A stretch of 62,994 nucleotides of DNA. Origin: JBCBJX01 sp038522735. GTDB taxonomy: Bacteria; Pseudomonadota; Alphaproteobacteria; Caulobacterales; Parvularculaceae. The stretch covers positions 1-62,994 of the forward strand of contig JBCBJX010000007.1 of the NCBI GenBank assembly GCA_038522735.1, in the 5' to 3' direction. The notes beneath the pieces were generated by a model. The model saw nothing but the letters and a program-made list of their open reading frames with translations. It was not told the DNA's origin and made no database searches. This document shows, piece by piece, positions 8,101-16,189 of this stretch (positions are counted from its first letter, which is position 1; each line of letters begins with the position of its first letter). The translations under genes and the position numbers were made by a program.

Positions 8101-9237
8101 TTACGACCCTGCGACCAGAACGCTGGTGAGAAGCGGCCGTCGGGCGCCGCAGGCGCGAACGCGAGAGAAGCCGGCGGCGCGCAGCATGTCGGTCAACGAT
8201 GCTGCGCTGCGGGGGCGACCGGATCCCATCGCCCAGAGGTAAAACCCGAAATAGGCGTCCCCCATGGCCTCGCAGCCAGGCGTCTCGGCGAGCGGCTCGG
8301 CGACGATGAGCACGCCGCCAGGCGCGAGCGCGGCGCGCGCGGCGCGCAGGAACCGCATGGCGCCGTCGTCTTCATGGTCGTGCAGCACCCGAACGAGGGA
8401 AATTGCGTCCGCCCCCGGAGGCGGCGTTTCGGTAAAAAGATCGAGCCCGACGGCGCTTGCCCGGCTCTCAAGGCCTTCCCGCGCAAACCGGGCCCGGGCG
8501 CGCTCGGCCACGGCCGGCAGATCGCAAAGAATGAGTTGAAGATTAGGATGGCGGCGAGCCGCGGCGGCGAGGAACGCCCCCTCCCCGCCGCCGAGATCCA
8601 TCAGGGTGCGTCGCCCGGCGAGTGGCGCGATTGCAAGAACGTCTTCGGCGATGAACGCCTGCGTCGCCGCCATCAGTTCGGAGTAGGCGCCCGCCTGCCC
8701 GGCCGCGACGGCCGTGCGCCCCTCTGCATCCGCATACCCCCAGAAACGCGCAAGCGCCGTGTCCGTGCGCCGATTTCTGAGGAGGCCGACCGGGTCGGCG
8801 AGATCGGCGTAGAGCGCCTGATGGTGACGCACCATGGCGAAGACGGACGGGTTTCCGAGGAGCGCCGCGCCGCGCTCCGCGAGCCCGTATCGCCCGTCGC
8901 CGCGGCGGGCGAGCAGTTTCAGCGCCGTTGCGGCCTTGAGCAGCCGCTCCGCCGCCTCCTCCGGAAGACCGGTTCGCGCCGCAACGTCGGCGACGGAGAG
9001 CGGTCCTGCACGGAGCATCTGAAAAATATCCAGATCCACGCAGGCGAAGAGGATCTGTGAATGTACGAAGCCGGAGCAGAGGCCGAAAAGCTCCTCGGCG
9101 CGGCGATTGGCGATCCATCGCGTCAAGGGAAACGCCGATGCGAAACTCTGAAATCGCGGCGAGGCAACGATCCGGTTGCGGATCGATGCGAACCGGTCGG
9201 CGAGGCTCATCCCCAGCGCACCGTCGATCGCCCTCAC
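8101..9237 (-). CDS. crtF: Demethylspheroidene O-methyltransferase
   Basis: A 378-residue SAM-dependent methyltransferase that methylates the C-1 hydroxyl of acyclic hydroxycarotenoids in the spheroidene/spirilloxanthin route. The C-terminal catalytic half has the SAM motif LMDLGGGEGAFL and LVRVLHDHEDDGAM. The N-terminal dimerisation half contains RWIANRRAEELFGLCSGFVHSQ, typical of CrtF. The start is GTG at 9237, overlapping the crtE TGA; an ATG 27 bp further in is the alternative. It lies between crtE and bchC as in Rhodobacter. Confidence 0.96.
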   Translation of the reverse strand: MRAIDGALGMSLADRFASIRNRIVASPRFQSFASAFPLTRWIANRRAEELFGLCSGFVHSQILFACVDLDIFQMLRAGPLSVADVAARTGLPEEAAERLLKAATALKLLARRGDGRYGLAERGAALLGNPSVFAMVRHHQALYADLADPVGLLRNRRTDTALARFWGYADAEGRTAVAAGQAGAYSELMAATQAFIAEDVLAIAPLAGRRTLMDLGGGEGAFLAAAARRHPNLQLILCDLPAVAERARARFAREGLESRASAVGLDLFTETPPPGADAISLVRVLHDHEDDGAMRFLRAARAALAPGGVLIVAEPLAETPGCEAMGDAYFGFYLWAMGSGRPRSAASLTDMLRAAGFSRVRACGARRPLLTSVLVAGS

Positions 9238-10118
9238 GCCTCGGCGGCCTGCAGGGATTTCGGCGTCAAACGCCGCGCCTGCGCGTAGACAAGGCCGCGC
9301 AGATCCTCCGCCCCGGGGCAGTCCGGCACCGACATCGCGGCGTCGTCGATGAGGGCGCGCAGCTGTTCGAGAGCGCCTTTCACTCCGAAGGCGCGCACGG
9401 CGCTCGGCCGGTCGTTCAGATCGTCCTGACCCGCCGGTTTTCCGAGCTCCTCGGCGTTCATGACGTGGTCGCGCAGATCATCGGCGATCTGATACGCTTC
9501 GCCGAGGCGCGCGCCGAGGGGCGTCCAGCCCGTCGGATCGACGCCCATAGCCGCCGCGCCCGCAGCGCAGGCGCCGACGAACAGCGCCCCCGTCTTCGCC
9601 TGATGGTAAGCGCGGAGATCAATTTCCTCCTCGCTCTCCCAGGCCTGCCCCGCGACGATGCCGGCGGGCGACCCGACGGCGCGGCCGACCACGGCGAGCA
9701 GCGGCGCAAGGCGCGCGGGCGCAACGGCGCATGCTTTTCCAAGGGTTTCAAAGGCGAGGACGATCAGCGCATCGCCGGCGAGGAGCGCCAGGGGCTCCCC
9801 GAAGCGCACGTGGACGGAAGGCTTCCCACGCCGGAGATCCGCAGCGTCGAAGCACGGCAGATCGTCGTGGACGAGGGAGGCGCAGTGGAGGAGTTCGAGC
9901 GCGACCGCAGCTCCGACCGCCGCAGCGGCGTCGCCTTCAGCGTTGTCCAACTCGCGGCAGGCGTTGGCGACGGCGAGGCAGAGCTGCGGACGCACTCGCG
10001 CGCCGCCAGGGAAAACCGCATGGCGAACGGCGGCGGCGAGACGCGGCGGGCCGCCCGCCGCGTCGGTATCGACGACCGCGCGCTCCAACGCGCCTTCGAT
10101 AAGGGCGTTCGGGTCCAT
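9234..10118 (-). CDS. crtE: Geranylgeranyl diphosphate synthase
   Basis: A 294-residue polyprenyl synthase. The first Asp-rich motif is in VHDDLPCFDAADLRRGKPS and the second is YQIADDLRD. It supplies C20 diphosphate for both phytoene and the bacteriochlorophyll tail. The start ATG at 10118 has GGAGG 5 nt upstream; a GTG at 10157 would add 13 residues without a good ribosome site. It is the first gene of the crtEF-bchCXYZ-puf superoperon and diverges from crtD. Confidence 0.95.
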   Translation of the reverse strand: MDPNALIEGALERAVVDTDAAGGPPRLAAAVRHAVFPGGARVRPQLCLAVANACRELDNAEGDAAAAVGAAVALELLHCASLVHDDLPCFDAADLRRGKPSVHVRFGEPLALLAGDALIVLAFETLGKACAVAPARLAPLLAVVGRAVGSPAGIVAGQAWESEEEIDLRAYHQAKTGALFVGACAAGAAAMGVDPTGWTPLGARLGEAYQIADDLRDHVMNAEELGKPAGQDDLNDRPSAVRAFGVKGALEQLRALIDDAAMSVPDCPGAEDLRGLVYAQARRLTPKSLQAAEA

Positions 10119-10163
10119 CCGCGCCTCCAGCGCCCGCCGCAGACAGCGAGCGTCCACCTTGCT

Positions 10164-10194
10164 TGTCGTTTTAAACTGTCACGTTATGTTGACG
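10164..10194. promoter_or_regulatory. Divergent crtE/crtD operator with three phased half-sites
   Basis: TGTCG (10164), TGTCA (10177) and TGACG (10190) follow each other at exact 13-bp steps. The last two form TGTCA-N8-TGACG (10177-10194), the same pattern as at bchC and crtI. The site lies between the crtE start (10118, minus) and the crtD start (10219, plus), and is read as a PpsR/CrtJ-type control element for both. Confidence 0.65.
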
Positions 10195-10218
10195 GCGCCA
10201 AGCCCTTTCGGAGCCCCC

Positions 10219-11691
10219 ATGCGATCCACCCGCACGCCGCGCGCAGTCGTCATCGGCGCCGGCGCCGGCGGCCTCGCCGCCGCCGCGGTCCTGTCGCGCC
10301 GCTGCGAGACGCACGTTTTCGAGCGGGCCTCCACGCCCGGCGGGAAGATGCGCGCGGCGACCGTCGGCGACCGGACGATCGATTGCGGGCCGACGGTCTT
10401 CACCATGAAATGGGTGTTTGAGGCGCTGTTCGCGGCGGCCGGTGCGGCGTTTCCGGGGAACCTCAAGCTGACGGCCCTCGACGTCCTCGCCCGGCACGGC
10501 TGGCGCGACGGCGCGCGGCTCGATCTTTTCGCCGACGAGGCGCGGGCGACCGCCGCCGTCGGCGAGTTCGCGGGCGCGGCGGAGGCGGAGCGGTTCCGGG
10601 AGTTCTGCCGGTCGGCAAGGCGCAAATACGAGGTGCTGCGCGATCCCTTTCTGCGGGCGCCGAGCCCGAGCGCGAGCCGCCTTGCGTTCTCGCGCTCGCC
10701 CCTTGACCTCCTCGCCCTCGACGGATTCTCGACGCTCTGGTCGGCGCTCGAGCGACACTTTGAAGACCCGCGCCTCCGCCAGCTTTACGGTCGGTATGCG
10801 ACCTATACGGGGTGCTCGCCCTTCGCCGCGCCGGCGACCCTGATGCTCATCGCCCATGTGGAGCAGGAGGGGGTCTGGGCCGTCGAGGGCGGCATGGCGG
10901 CCCTCGCTCGGGAGATGGAGGCGGCCGGCGCGAACAACGGCGCGCGCTACCACTACGACCGCCCGGTTGCGGAGATCATCATCGAACAGGGCCGCGCGGC
11001 GGGGGTGCGCACGACCGACGGGGAGGAGATCCGTGCGGAGATCGTCGTCCTCAACGCGGACGTCGCGGCCCTGCGCGCCGGGCTCTTCGGCGCCGACGCC
11101 GTACGCGCCGCGCCGGGCGGGATCAAAGGCCCGCGCTCCCAGTCCGCGATCACCTGGGCGACGCTCGCCGAAGCCTCAGGCTTCGATCTTTCGACCCACA
11201 CGGTCTTTTTCTCCGACAACTACCGCGCCGAGTTCGACGCCGTGTTCGCGCGCGGAACGCCGCCCGCAACGCCGACGGTCTACGCCTTCGCGCCGGACCG
11301 CCCGGGCGGCGGGACGGGCCCTGAACCCGTATTTTTGCTCATCAACGCGCCCGCGGGCGCGCGTCTTTCCGAAGAGGAGATCAATGCATGCCGGATGCGG
11401 ACATTCGAGCATCTCAGCCGTTGCGGGCTGACGCTGACCCACGCCTCGGAGACGACGGAGGTGCAGACGCCGGAAACGTTTGCAGAGAGGTTCCCGGCCA
11501 CGGAGGGGGCGCTCTACGGGACGGCGGGACACGGATGGATGTCGGCGTTCCAGCGGCCGGCGACGACGACGCGCCTGCCGGGGCTTTATCTCGCGGGGGG
11601 GAGCGTGCATCCGGGGCCGGGCGTCCCGATGGCGACCCTTTCCGGTCAAACGGCGGCGACGGCGGCCCTCGCGGCGTGCGGTTCGATGTAA
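10219..11691 (+). CDS. crtD: 1-hydroxycarotenoid 3,4-desaturase
   Basis: A 490-residue FAD-dependent carotenoid desaturase that introduces the C-3,4 double bond after hydration by CrtC. The N-terminal dinucleotide fold VVIGAGAGGLAAAAVL and the C-terminal FAD motif LPGLYLAGGSVHPGPGVPMA are clear. IDCGPTVFTMKWVFEALF is typical of CrtD rather than CrtI. The ATG at 10219 has CGGAG upstream; an in-frame ATG at 10186 lies inside the operator and is rejected. The 3' end overlaps crtC by 16 bp. Confidence 0.94.
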   Translation: MRSTRTPRAVVIGAGAGGLAAAAVLSRRCETHVFERASTPGGKMRAATVGDRTIDCGPTVFTMKWVFEALFAAAGAAFPGNLKLTALDVLARHGWRDGARLDLFADEARATAAVGEFAGAAEAERFREFCRSARRKYEVLRDPFLRAPSPSASRLAFSRSPLDLLALDGFSTLWSALERHFEDPRLRQLYGRYATYTGCSPFAAPATLMLIAHVEQEGVWAVEGGMAALAREMEAAGANNGARYHYDRPVAEIIIEQGRAAGVRTTDGEEIRAEIVVLNADVAALRAGLFGADAVRAAPGGIKGPRSQSAITWATLAEASGFDLSTHTVFFSDNYRAEFDAVFARGTPPATPTVYAFAPDRPGGGTGPEPVFLLINAPAGARLSEEEINACRMRTFEHLSRCGLTLTHASETTEVQTPETFAERFPATEGALYGTAGHGWMSAFQRPATTTRLPGLYLAGGSVHPGPGVPMATLSGQTAATAALAACGSM

Positions 11692-12593
11692 GGGTCGCGC
11701 CGAACGGCTACGCCTGGTGGTATGTCGACGCGATCAGCGACGACGGCGTCCACGGGATCACCCTCATCGCTTTCATCGGAAGCGTCTTCTCGCCCTATTA
11801 CGCCCTCTCGGGCCGCAAGGACCCCGAAAACCACTGCACCCTGAACGTCGCGCTCTACGGACCGAAGGCGCGCTGGGCGATGACGGAGCGCGGCCGCGGC
11901 CGGGTGCGCCGCTCCGCGAGTGAATTCTCGATCGCCAAGAGCGCCCTCGACTGGGACGGGGAAACCCTCACGGTCGAGATCAACGAGTTCGGCGCCCCTC
12001 TGCCCACGCCGCTCCGCGGGCGCGTCCGGCTGCACGCGCCGTGGATCAACGAGCGCGAATTTGAGATCGACCCGGCCGGGCGCCACCGCTGGCGACCCCT
12101 CTGCCCGGCCTCGCGCGTCGAGGTCGAGATGCGCGATCCCGGTCTCTCCTGGTCCGGATGGAGTTACTTCGACACCAATGACGGCGACGCGCCGCTGGAG
12201 GCGGATTTCCGCGAATGGCACTGGTCCCGCGCCATGCTGGACGAAGGCGGCGTCGCCATCTGCTACGACACGGAACCGCGCGAAAGCCTCCCTCGCGGCC
12301 TCGCTCTCAAATTCGACCGCAAGGGAACGCTCGCCGAGTTCGACGCCCCGCTGCAACGCGTCCTCCCACCGGCGACCATCTGGCGCGCGCCGCGGCTCCT
12401 GCGCTCCGAAACTGAGACGGGCGCGAAAGTCGTCCGCACGTTGGAGGACGCTCCCTTCTACAGCCGTTCGGAGGTGGAGACGGAGCTTTTCGGCGCCCGG
12501 CGCCGCGCCGTCCACGAGAGCCTCGCCGGCGACCGGCTGGCGTCTCCCCTGGTGAAGGCGCTGCTCCCCTTCCGGATGCCGCGACTGCCCTGA
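11676..12593 (+). CDS. crtC: Acyclic carotenoid 1,2-hydratase
   Basis: A 305-residue hydratase that adds water to the terminal psi end group of neurosporene or lycopene derivatives. Family hallmarks are NGYAWWYVDAISDDG, GSVFSPYYALSGRKDPENH, FDTNDGDAPLEADF and LDAPFYSRS-like EDAPFYSRSEVET. The start is GTG at 11676, inside the end of crtD. The first conserved residues follow within 10 codons, which supports it; longer in-frame readings translate crtD out of frame. No terminator is evident downstream. Confidence 0.94.
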   Translation: MRFDVRVAPNGYAWWYVDAISDDGVHGITLIAFIGSVFSPYYALSGRKDPENHCTLNVALYGPKARWAMTERGRGRVRRSASEFSIAKSALDWDGETLTVEINEFGAPLPTPLRGRVRLHAPWINEREFEIDPAGRHRWRPLCPASRVEVEMRDPGLSWSGWSYFDTNDGDAPLEADFREWHWSRAMLDEGGVAICYDTEPRESLPRGLALKFDRKGTLAEFDAPLQRVLPPATIWRAPRLLRSETETGAKVVRTLEDAPFYSRSEVETELFGARRRAVHESLAGDRLASPLVKALLPFRMPRLP

Positions 12594-12653
12594 AACGCGC
12601 GACCGGCCGACGCGCTCTTCCGCCCGCCCCGCTCGGAGCGTCGGTTTCATCGC

Positions 12654-12682
12654 TTGACATGCAAGTCGCAGCTTGCTTATCT
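12654..12682 (+). promoter_or_regulatory. Predicted promoter of the ArsR/VOC operon
   Basis: TTGACA (12654-12659) and TTATCT (12677-12682) are spaced by 17 bp, 25 bp before the ArsR GTG start. The surrounding GCAAGTCGCAGCTTGC is partly dyad-symmetric and could be an autoregulatory operator. Inference from sequence only. Confidence 0.5.
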
Positions 12683-12706
12683 CTTCCATCGGAGGTGCGT
12701 TGGTCA

Positions 12707-12994
12707 GTGACCGACATCTACCAGGCGCTAGCAGACCCCACGAGGCGATTCATTTTGGATGAGCTGAGCAAACGCGAAGGCCAGACCTTGTTTGAGCTGT
12801 GCGGACGACTCGCGATGGCTCACGGCGTCACGTCGTCGAGGCAGGCCGTGTCGCAGCACCTCGCCGTGCTCGAGACCGTCGGACTTGTGCGAACGGAGCG
12901 GCAGGGAAGGACCAAGCTCCACTGGTTCGACGGCGCGCCCCTGCAGGCCGCGCTCGCCCGGTGGCCGATCGGCGAAAACGGAGGCGATGCATGA
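12707..12994 (+). CDS. ArsR-family winged-helix regulator
   Basis: A 95-residue regulator with YQALADPTRRFILDEL near the start, a recognition-helix region SRQAVSQHLAVLETVGLV, and the wing RTERQGRTKLHWFDGAPL. This is the ArsR subfamily that often pairs with SRPBCC or VOC proteins. No metal-binding ELCVCDL-type cysteine motif is seen. The GTG start at 12707 has GGAGG upstream; an ATG at 12659 lies within the promoter. The stop overlaps the next gene as ATGA, so it co-regulates the VOC genes. It sits within the photosynthesis cluster with no known pigment role. Confidence 0.85.
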   Translation: MTDIYQALADPTRRFILDELSKREGQTLFELCGRLAMAHGVTSSRQAVSQHLAVLETVGLVRTERQGRTKLHWFDGAPLQAALARWPIGENGGDA

Positions 12995-13383
12995 GAATAA
13001 ACGGGACAAGCGTCTTCGTCGACGACCAGCGCGAGGCACTTCGTTTCTACACCGAAGTTCTCGGCTTTCAGAAGAAGATGGACGTACCCGTCGGCGAGCA
13101 TTTTTGGCTCACGGTCGTGTCGCCCGAAGCGCCCGACGGCGTCGAGCTGCTGCTGGAGCCCGCCGCTCATCCCGCCGTAAAGCCGTTTCGGACGGCGCTG
13201 ATGGAAGACGGAATACCCTGGACCTCGTTCGCGGTCGCCGACATCCGCGCGGAACATGAAACACTGTCCGCGCAGGGCGTGCGGTTCCTGCAGCCACCGG
13301 TTGATCACGGCACAGTCATAACCGCGGTGTTCGACGACACATGCGGCAATCTTATTCAGATCGCCGAGGAGAAGGCGCAATGA
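12991..13383 (+). CDS. VOC-superfamily protein (glyoxalase/bleomycin-resistance fold)
   Basis: A 130-residue protein of two beta-alpha-beta-beta-beta modules. Module 1 has VFVDDQREALRFYTEVLGF and module 2 has FAVADIRAEHETLSAQGVRF. The C-terminus, DDTCGNLIQIAEE, carries the usual metal-ligand glutamates. Such proteins range from lactoylglutathione lyases to extradiol dioxygenases and binding proteins; the substrate cannot be named. It is translationally coupled to the ArsR gene and overlaps the start of the following VOC lipoprotein. Confidence 0.85.
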   Translation: MRINGTSVFVDDQREALRFYTEVLGFQKKMDVPVGEHFWLTVVSPEAPDGVELLLEPAAHPAVKPFRTALMEDGIPWTSFAVADIRAEHETLSAQGVRFLQPPVDHGTVITAVFDDTCGNLIQIAEEKAQ

Positions 13384-13862
13384 GCATGATATCCAACAAA
13401 CGTCTTGCCTTCAGAACGCTGGCGGCTGCTCTGGTAGTCTGGTCCGGCTGTACGACAGGCTCGTTTGGAATGAACAACTCGACGATCGCCGACCGAGCCA
13501 CAGCTAAGGAGAAGTCCGTGCAGGTACAGTACCTTGAAATCGTGACGCCGAAAGTTGAAGTGACGTGCGACGCCCTCGCGGAATTGCATGGCGTCGCTTT
13601 CGGCGAACCGGAAGCGATGTTGGGCGGGGCTCGCGTCGCCGCTCTGAAGGGCGGCGGTCGGATCGGCGTCCGCGCGCCGATGAGCGAGATGGAGCAGCCC
13701 GTCGTTCGGCCGTACATGCTTGTCGATGACATCGAGGCCGCATCGGCCGCGGCCGTGGCCGCCGGCGGCGAGTTCGCGATGACGACGACGGAAATCCCCG
13801 GCCACGGCAAATTCGCGATCTACTTTCTTGGCGGGATGCAATACGGCCTTTGGGAACTTTGA
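13380..13862 (+). CDS. Putative VOC-like lipoprotein
   Basis: A 160-residue protein starting MSMISNKRLAFRTLAAALVVW with a basic-hydrophobic signal ending in WSGC, an imperfect lipobox, so it may be lipid-anchored on the periplasmic side. The rest resembles half of a VOC fold: QYLEIVTPKVEVTCDALAEL, then YMLVDDIEAASAAAVAAGGEF and AIYFLGGMQYGLWEL. The ATG overlaps the stop of the preceding VOC gene. An exported VOC protein beside a cytoplasmic one under ArsR control is unusual. Function unknown. Confidence 0.7.
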   Translation: MSMISNKRLAFRTLAAALVVWSGCTTGSFGMNNSTIADRATAKEKSVQVQYLEIVTPKVEVTCDALAELHGVAFGEPEAMLGGARVAALKGGGRIGVRAPMSEMEQPVVRPYMLVDDIEAASAAAVAAGGEFAMTTTEIPGHGKFAIYFLGGMQYGLWEL

Positions 13863-14036
13863 CGAAAAAGCCCTCGATCAGCCTGTCTGGTAAAGCAGAC
13901 GACCGCCGAAACAAAAATTCGTAAACGTCCGAGCGCTGTCGCGCATTTCCTTTTTGCACGGCGGCGCGAGGGACGACGAGTGGGGCGTCTCGATGGGCGA
14001 GCATCGGGCCGGATACACCGCTGTCAGGCGCCGGCT
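13863..14036. other. Intergenic region, no gene seen
   Basis: These 174 bp separate the convergent VOC-lipoprotein gene and the crtB-side operon. I see no clear T-run terminator and no plausible coding sequence. Confidence 0.5.
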
Positions 14037-14201
14037 TTAATTCGAGTCACGTCGCTCGCCGGAAACTCCGCCATTCGCCGGGTTTCCCGTCTCGCCCCGC
14101 TTCATCGCCCGGTCCGTCGAAATCCAGTCGTAGACGCCCCAGCCGATCAGCACCGCCGGCAGGAGCACGAGTTCGACGAAGGCGAGGCCGGTGAGGCTCA
14201 C
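14037..14201 (-). CDS. Small membrane protein coupled to crtB
   Basis: A 54-residue protein, GTG start at 14201 overlapping the crtB TGA (GTGA). It has one hydrophobic helix (about residues 5-24, GLAFVELVLLPAVLIGWGVY), then a charged tail with DWISTDRAMKRGE and an Asn-rich end. The coupling, a clean open frame and a single membrane span support a real gene. I recall short, unnamed membrane proteins near crtB or tspO in other purple-bacterial clusters, but have not verified homology. Role unknown. Confidence 0.65.
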   Translation of the reverse strand: MSLTGLAFVELVLLPAVLIGWGVYDWISTDRAMKRGETGNPANGGVSGERRDSN

Positions 14202-15241
14202 TGGGCCGCGCCGCGTTCCGCCGCTTCAGTTCGTTCCAGCCGGGCGAGGAGTTCGAGGGCCTGGGCGAGTTGGTCGTCGAGGGTGAGGCGACGGACGGGT
14301 CGTGGCGCCGGCGCGACCAGGGCCGCATCGACAAGGAAGGCGTTCGCCGCGATGGGCGGATCGTCCGTCGCCGCCGCATGAAGAGGCGGCGCGAAGGCGC
14401 CCGCCGCGAGAGCGAGCTTGCGGCCCGTCGGCGTGACCGCGCGGCGCGTGACGCTGTCATATCCAGCCTCAGCGATGCGGCGGCCGATTTCCGCGTAGAT
14501 CCGGGCTGCAGCGCGCACGCCGGTCCGACAATCCGCGGGCAGAAGGGCGATCCCCGCCTCACCGCGCTGGTAGAGAGCGCCGGCTCGATCGAGGAGCCGC
14601 CTCACCACCGCGCCGAGCCCTTCGCTGAACACCGGGCGTGCGAGGAAGGCGTCCGCATCGAGGCCCGCTTCAGCGAACCAGTCCGCAGGCAGATAAAGCC
14701 GGCCTGCGCGGGCGTCCTCTCCCACATCGCGGGCGATGTTGGTGAGCTGCATGGCGACGCCGAGATCGGCGGCGCGGGCGTAGGCGTCGGCCGTCCGGGC
14801 GCCGAGGGCCGCGGCCATCATCACGCCGACGGCGCCTGCAACCCGGGCGGCGTAGTCCTCGACCTCGCCGATCGTCTCATACCGGCGACCGTCGAGGTCC
14901 CATCGGAACCCTTCGAAGAGAGCGTGGAACGCCTTTTCCGGCACGCCGCGCTCGGCGACCGTCGCCGCGAAGGCGCGGTCGACGGCGGTCGGCTCCGGGC
15001 GCCCGGCGTAGGCGGCGTCGAGGCGGCGCTCCAGCACGCCAAGGGCGGCGCCGGGGTCTTCCCCGAGATCGATCAGGTCGTCCGCCTGCCGACAGAAGGC
15101 GTAGAGCGCAAAGGCGTCGCGCCGGGCGGCGGCGGGCAGAAGGAGCGAGGCGGCGTGAAAGCTTTTGGAGCCGCGCCGGATGATGGCCGCGCAGGCTGCG
15201 TAATCCGCCCGCAAGCGGTCCTCATCCGTCAGAAACGTCAT
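14198..15241 (-). CDS. crtB: Phytoene synthase
   Basis: A 347-residue squalene/phytoene synthase joining two geranylgeranyl diphosphates. The Asp-rich motifs are AFCRQADDLIDLG (about residues 49-61) and LTNIARDVGEDARAGRLYLP. RGSKSFHAASLLLP is the conserved N-terminal stretch. The start is ATG at 15241, 42 bp after bchO on the same strand, with an operator-like motif between. Unlike Rhodobacter, crtI is not next to it; it lies about 8 kb away. Confidence 0.96.
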   Translation of the reverse strand: MTFLTDEDRLRADYAACAAIIRRGSKSFHAASLLLPAAARRDAFALYAFCRQADDLIDLGEDPGAALGVLERRLDAAYAGRPEPTAVDRAFAATVAERGVPEKAFHALFEGFRWDLDGRRYETIGEVEDYAARVAGAVGVMMAAALGARTADAYARAADLGVAMQLTNIARDVGEDARAGRLYLPADWFAEAGLDADAFLARPVFSEGLGAVVRRLLDRAGALYQRGEAGIALLPADCRTGVRAAARIYAEIGRRIAEAGYDSVTRRAVTPTGRKLALAAGAFAPPLHAAATDDPPIAANAFLVDAALVAPAPRPVRRLTLDDQLAQALELLARLERTEAAERGAAQ

Positions 15242-15245
15242 TGCT

Positions 15246-15276
15246 TGACACTAGACCGCGTCAATCTGTCTTGCGC
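15246..15276 (-). promoter_or_regulatory. Degenerate PpsR/CrtJ-like half-sites upstream of crtB
   Basis: Half-site-like pentamers TGACA (15246), CGTCA (15259) and TGCGC (15272) are spaced at 13 bp, the same phasing as at crtE/crtD, but the last is degenerate. Read on the minus strand the best pair is GCGCA-N8-TGACG. It lies in the 42-bp bchO-crtB gap, so crtB may have its own light/oxygen-controlled promoter. Weak evidence. Confidence 0.35.
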
Positions 15277-15283
15277 AAGGCCC

Positions 15284-16180
15284 TCAGGGGGTCGTGAGCG
15301 CCGCGGCGTCAGCCCGCTCCCGGATGATGGCGGCGACCGCGTCCGGGTCCTCCTCATGGGCGAGGTGGCCGAGGCCCGGAAGAACGGCGCAGGCTCCGAG
15401 CGGCGCGGTCTCCGCCGCCCGCTTCGCCGTCGCCGGCGGCACGGCGCGGTCGTGCTCGCCGGCGAGGAAGAGCGCGGGAATGGAGAGCGCGCGCATGTCC
15501 GACCGGACGGCGGAAAGATCCCAGTTCGCCATCATGGAAAGAGCGCCCGCGATGTGGCCGGAGCGGCGCATCAGCCGCGCGTAATCGGCGACGGCGGCCT
15601 CGGGGATCGTCGAGCCCGTTCCCTCGATCAGCCGGCGGACCCGGCGATCGTTCCTCGCGGCGTGGGCGAAGGCGGGCGCGGCGAAGGGGTTGATGTCGAG
15701 GCAGCGGGCGGCGAAAGGAAAAAGATAAGCGGCGAGGCCGTCGAACGGTTCAAGCGCGCCGTTGATGCTGATGAAGAGCGCGGGCCTCAGGGCGCCCGCG
15801 GCGATCATCCGGGCGGCGACGACGGACCCGGACGAATGGCCGATGACGATCAGCGGGCGCGCCTCGACGGCGTCGCAGAGACGCGCGACGGCGTCGGCGA
15901 GATAGTCGATGGAGAGGGACTTGCCGACAGGCCGCCGGGTGAAGCCGTGGCCCGGCAGGTCCGGGATCACGAGGTCGAAGTTTTCCGCGAGGCGTTCGGC
16001 GAGCGGGGCCCAGGAGTGCGTCGCGGCCGCCGTCCCGTGGAGGAGAAGGACTGTCGGCCCGGCGCCGAGGCGCTGGACATGCCAGAGGGCGCCGTCGAGG
16101 CGGTGGAAGCGCGAGTGGGCGCGGAGCGGCCAGTCGGCCCCGTCCTCGTCCCAGTCCGGCGCGTCGGATCCGAAGTACAT
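15284..16180 (-). CDS. bchO: BchO alpha/beta hydrolase (magnesium chelatase-associated)
   Basis: A 298-residue alpha/beta hydrolase found with bchID in photosynthesis clusters. The nucleophile elbow is GHSSGS, the acid is probably in AGEHDRAVP and the histidine in GLGHLAHEEDP. The oxyanion region is LLLHGTAAATHSW. Its biochemical role is not firmly established, and it is assumed to assist Mg insertion into protoporphyrin. It lies 9 bp after bchD. Confidence 0.93.
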   Translation of the reverse strand: MYFGSDAPDWDEDGADWPLRAHSRFHRLDGALWHVQRLGAGPTVLLLHGTAAATHSWAPLAERLAENFDLVIPDLPGHGFTRRPVGKSLSIDYLADAVARLCDAVEARPLIVIGHSSGSVVAARMIAAGALRPALFISINGALEPFDGLAAYLFPFAARCLDINPFAAPAFAHAARNDRRVRRLIEGTGSTIPEAAVADYARLMRRSGHIAGALSMMANWDLSAVRSDMRALSIPALFLAGEHDRAVPPATAKRAAETAPLGACAVLPGLGHLAHEEDPDAVAAIIRERADAAALTTP

Positions 16181-16189
16181 CGCCAGGAC

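Noticed and set aside
10186..10218. Upstream in-frame ATG for crtD
   Set aside because: It lies inside the operator and lacks a ribosome site; the ATG at 10219 has CGGAG upstream and matches the family start.
15246..15250. TGTCA-N5-TGACG reading around the crtB start codon as a full operator
   Set aside because: Spacing is 5 instead of 8 and the second half is the crtB start itself; only the 13-bp-phased reading was kept, with low confidence.
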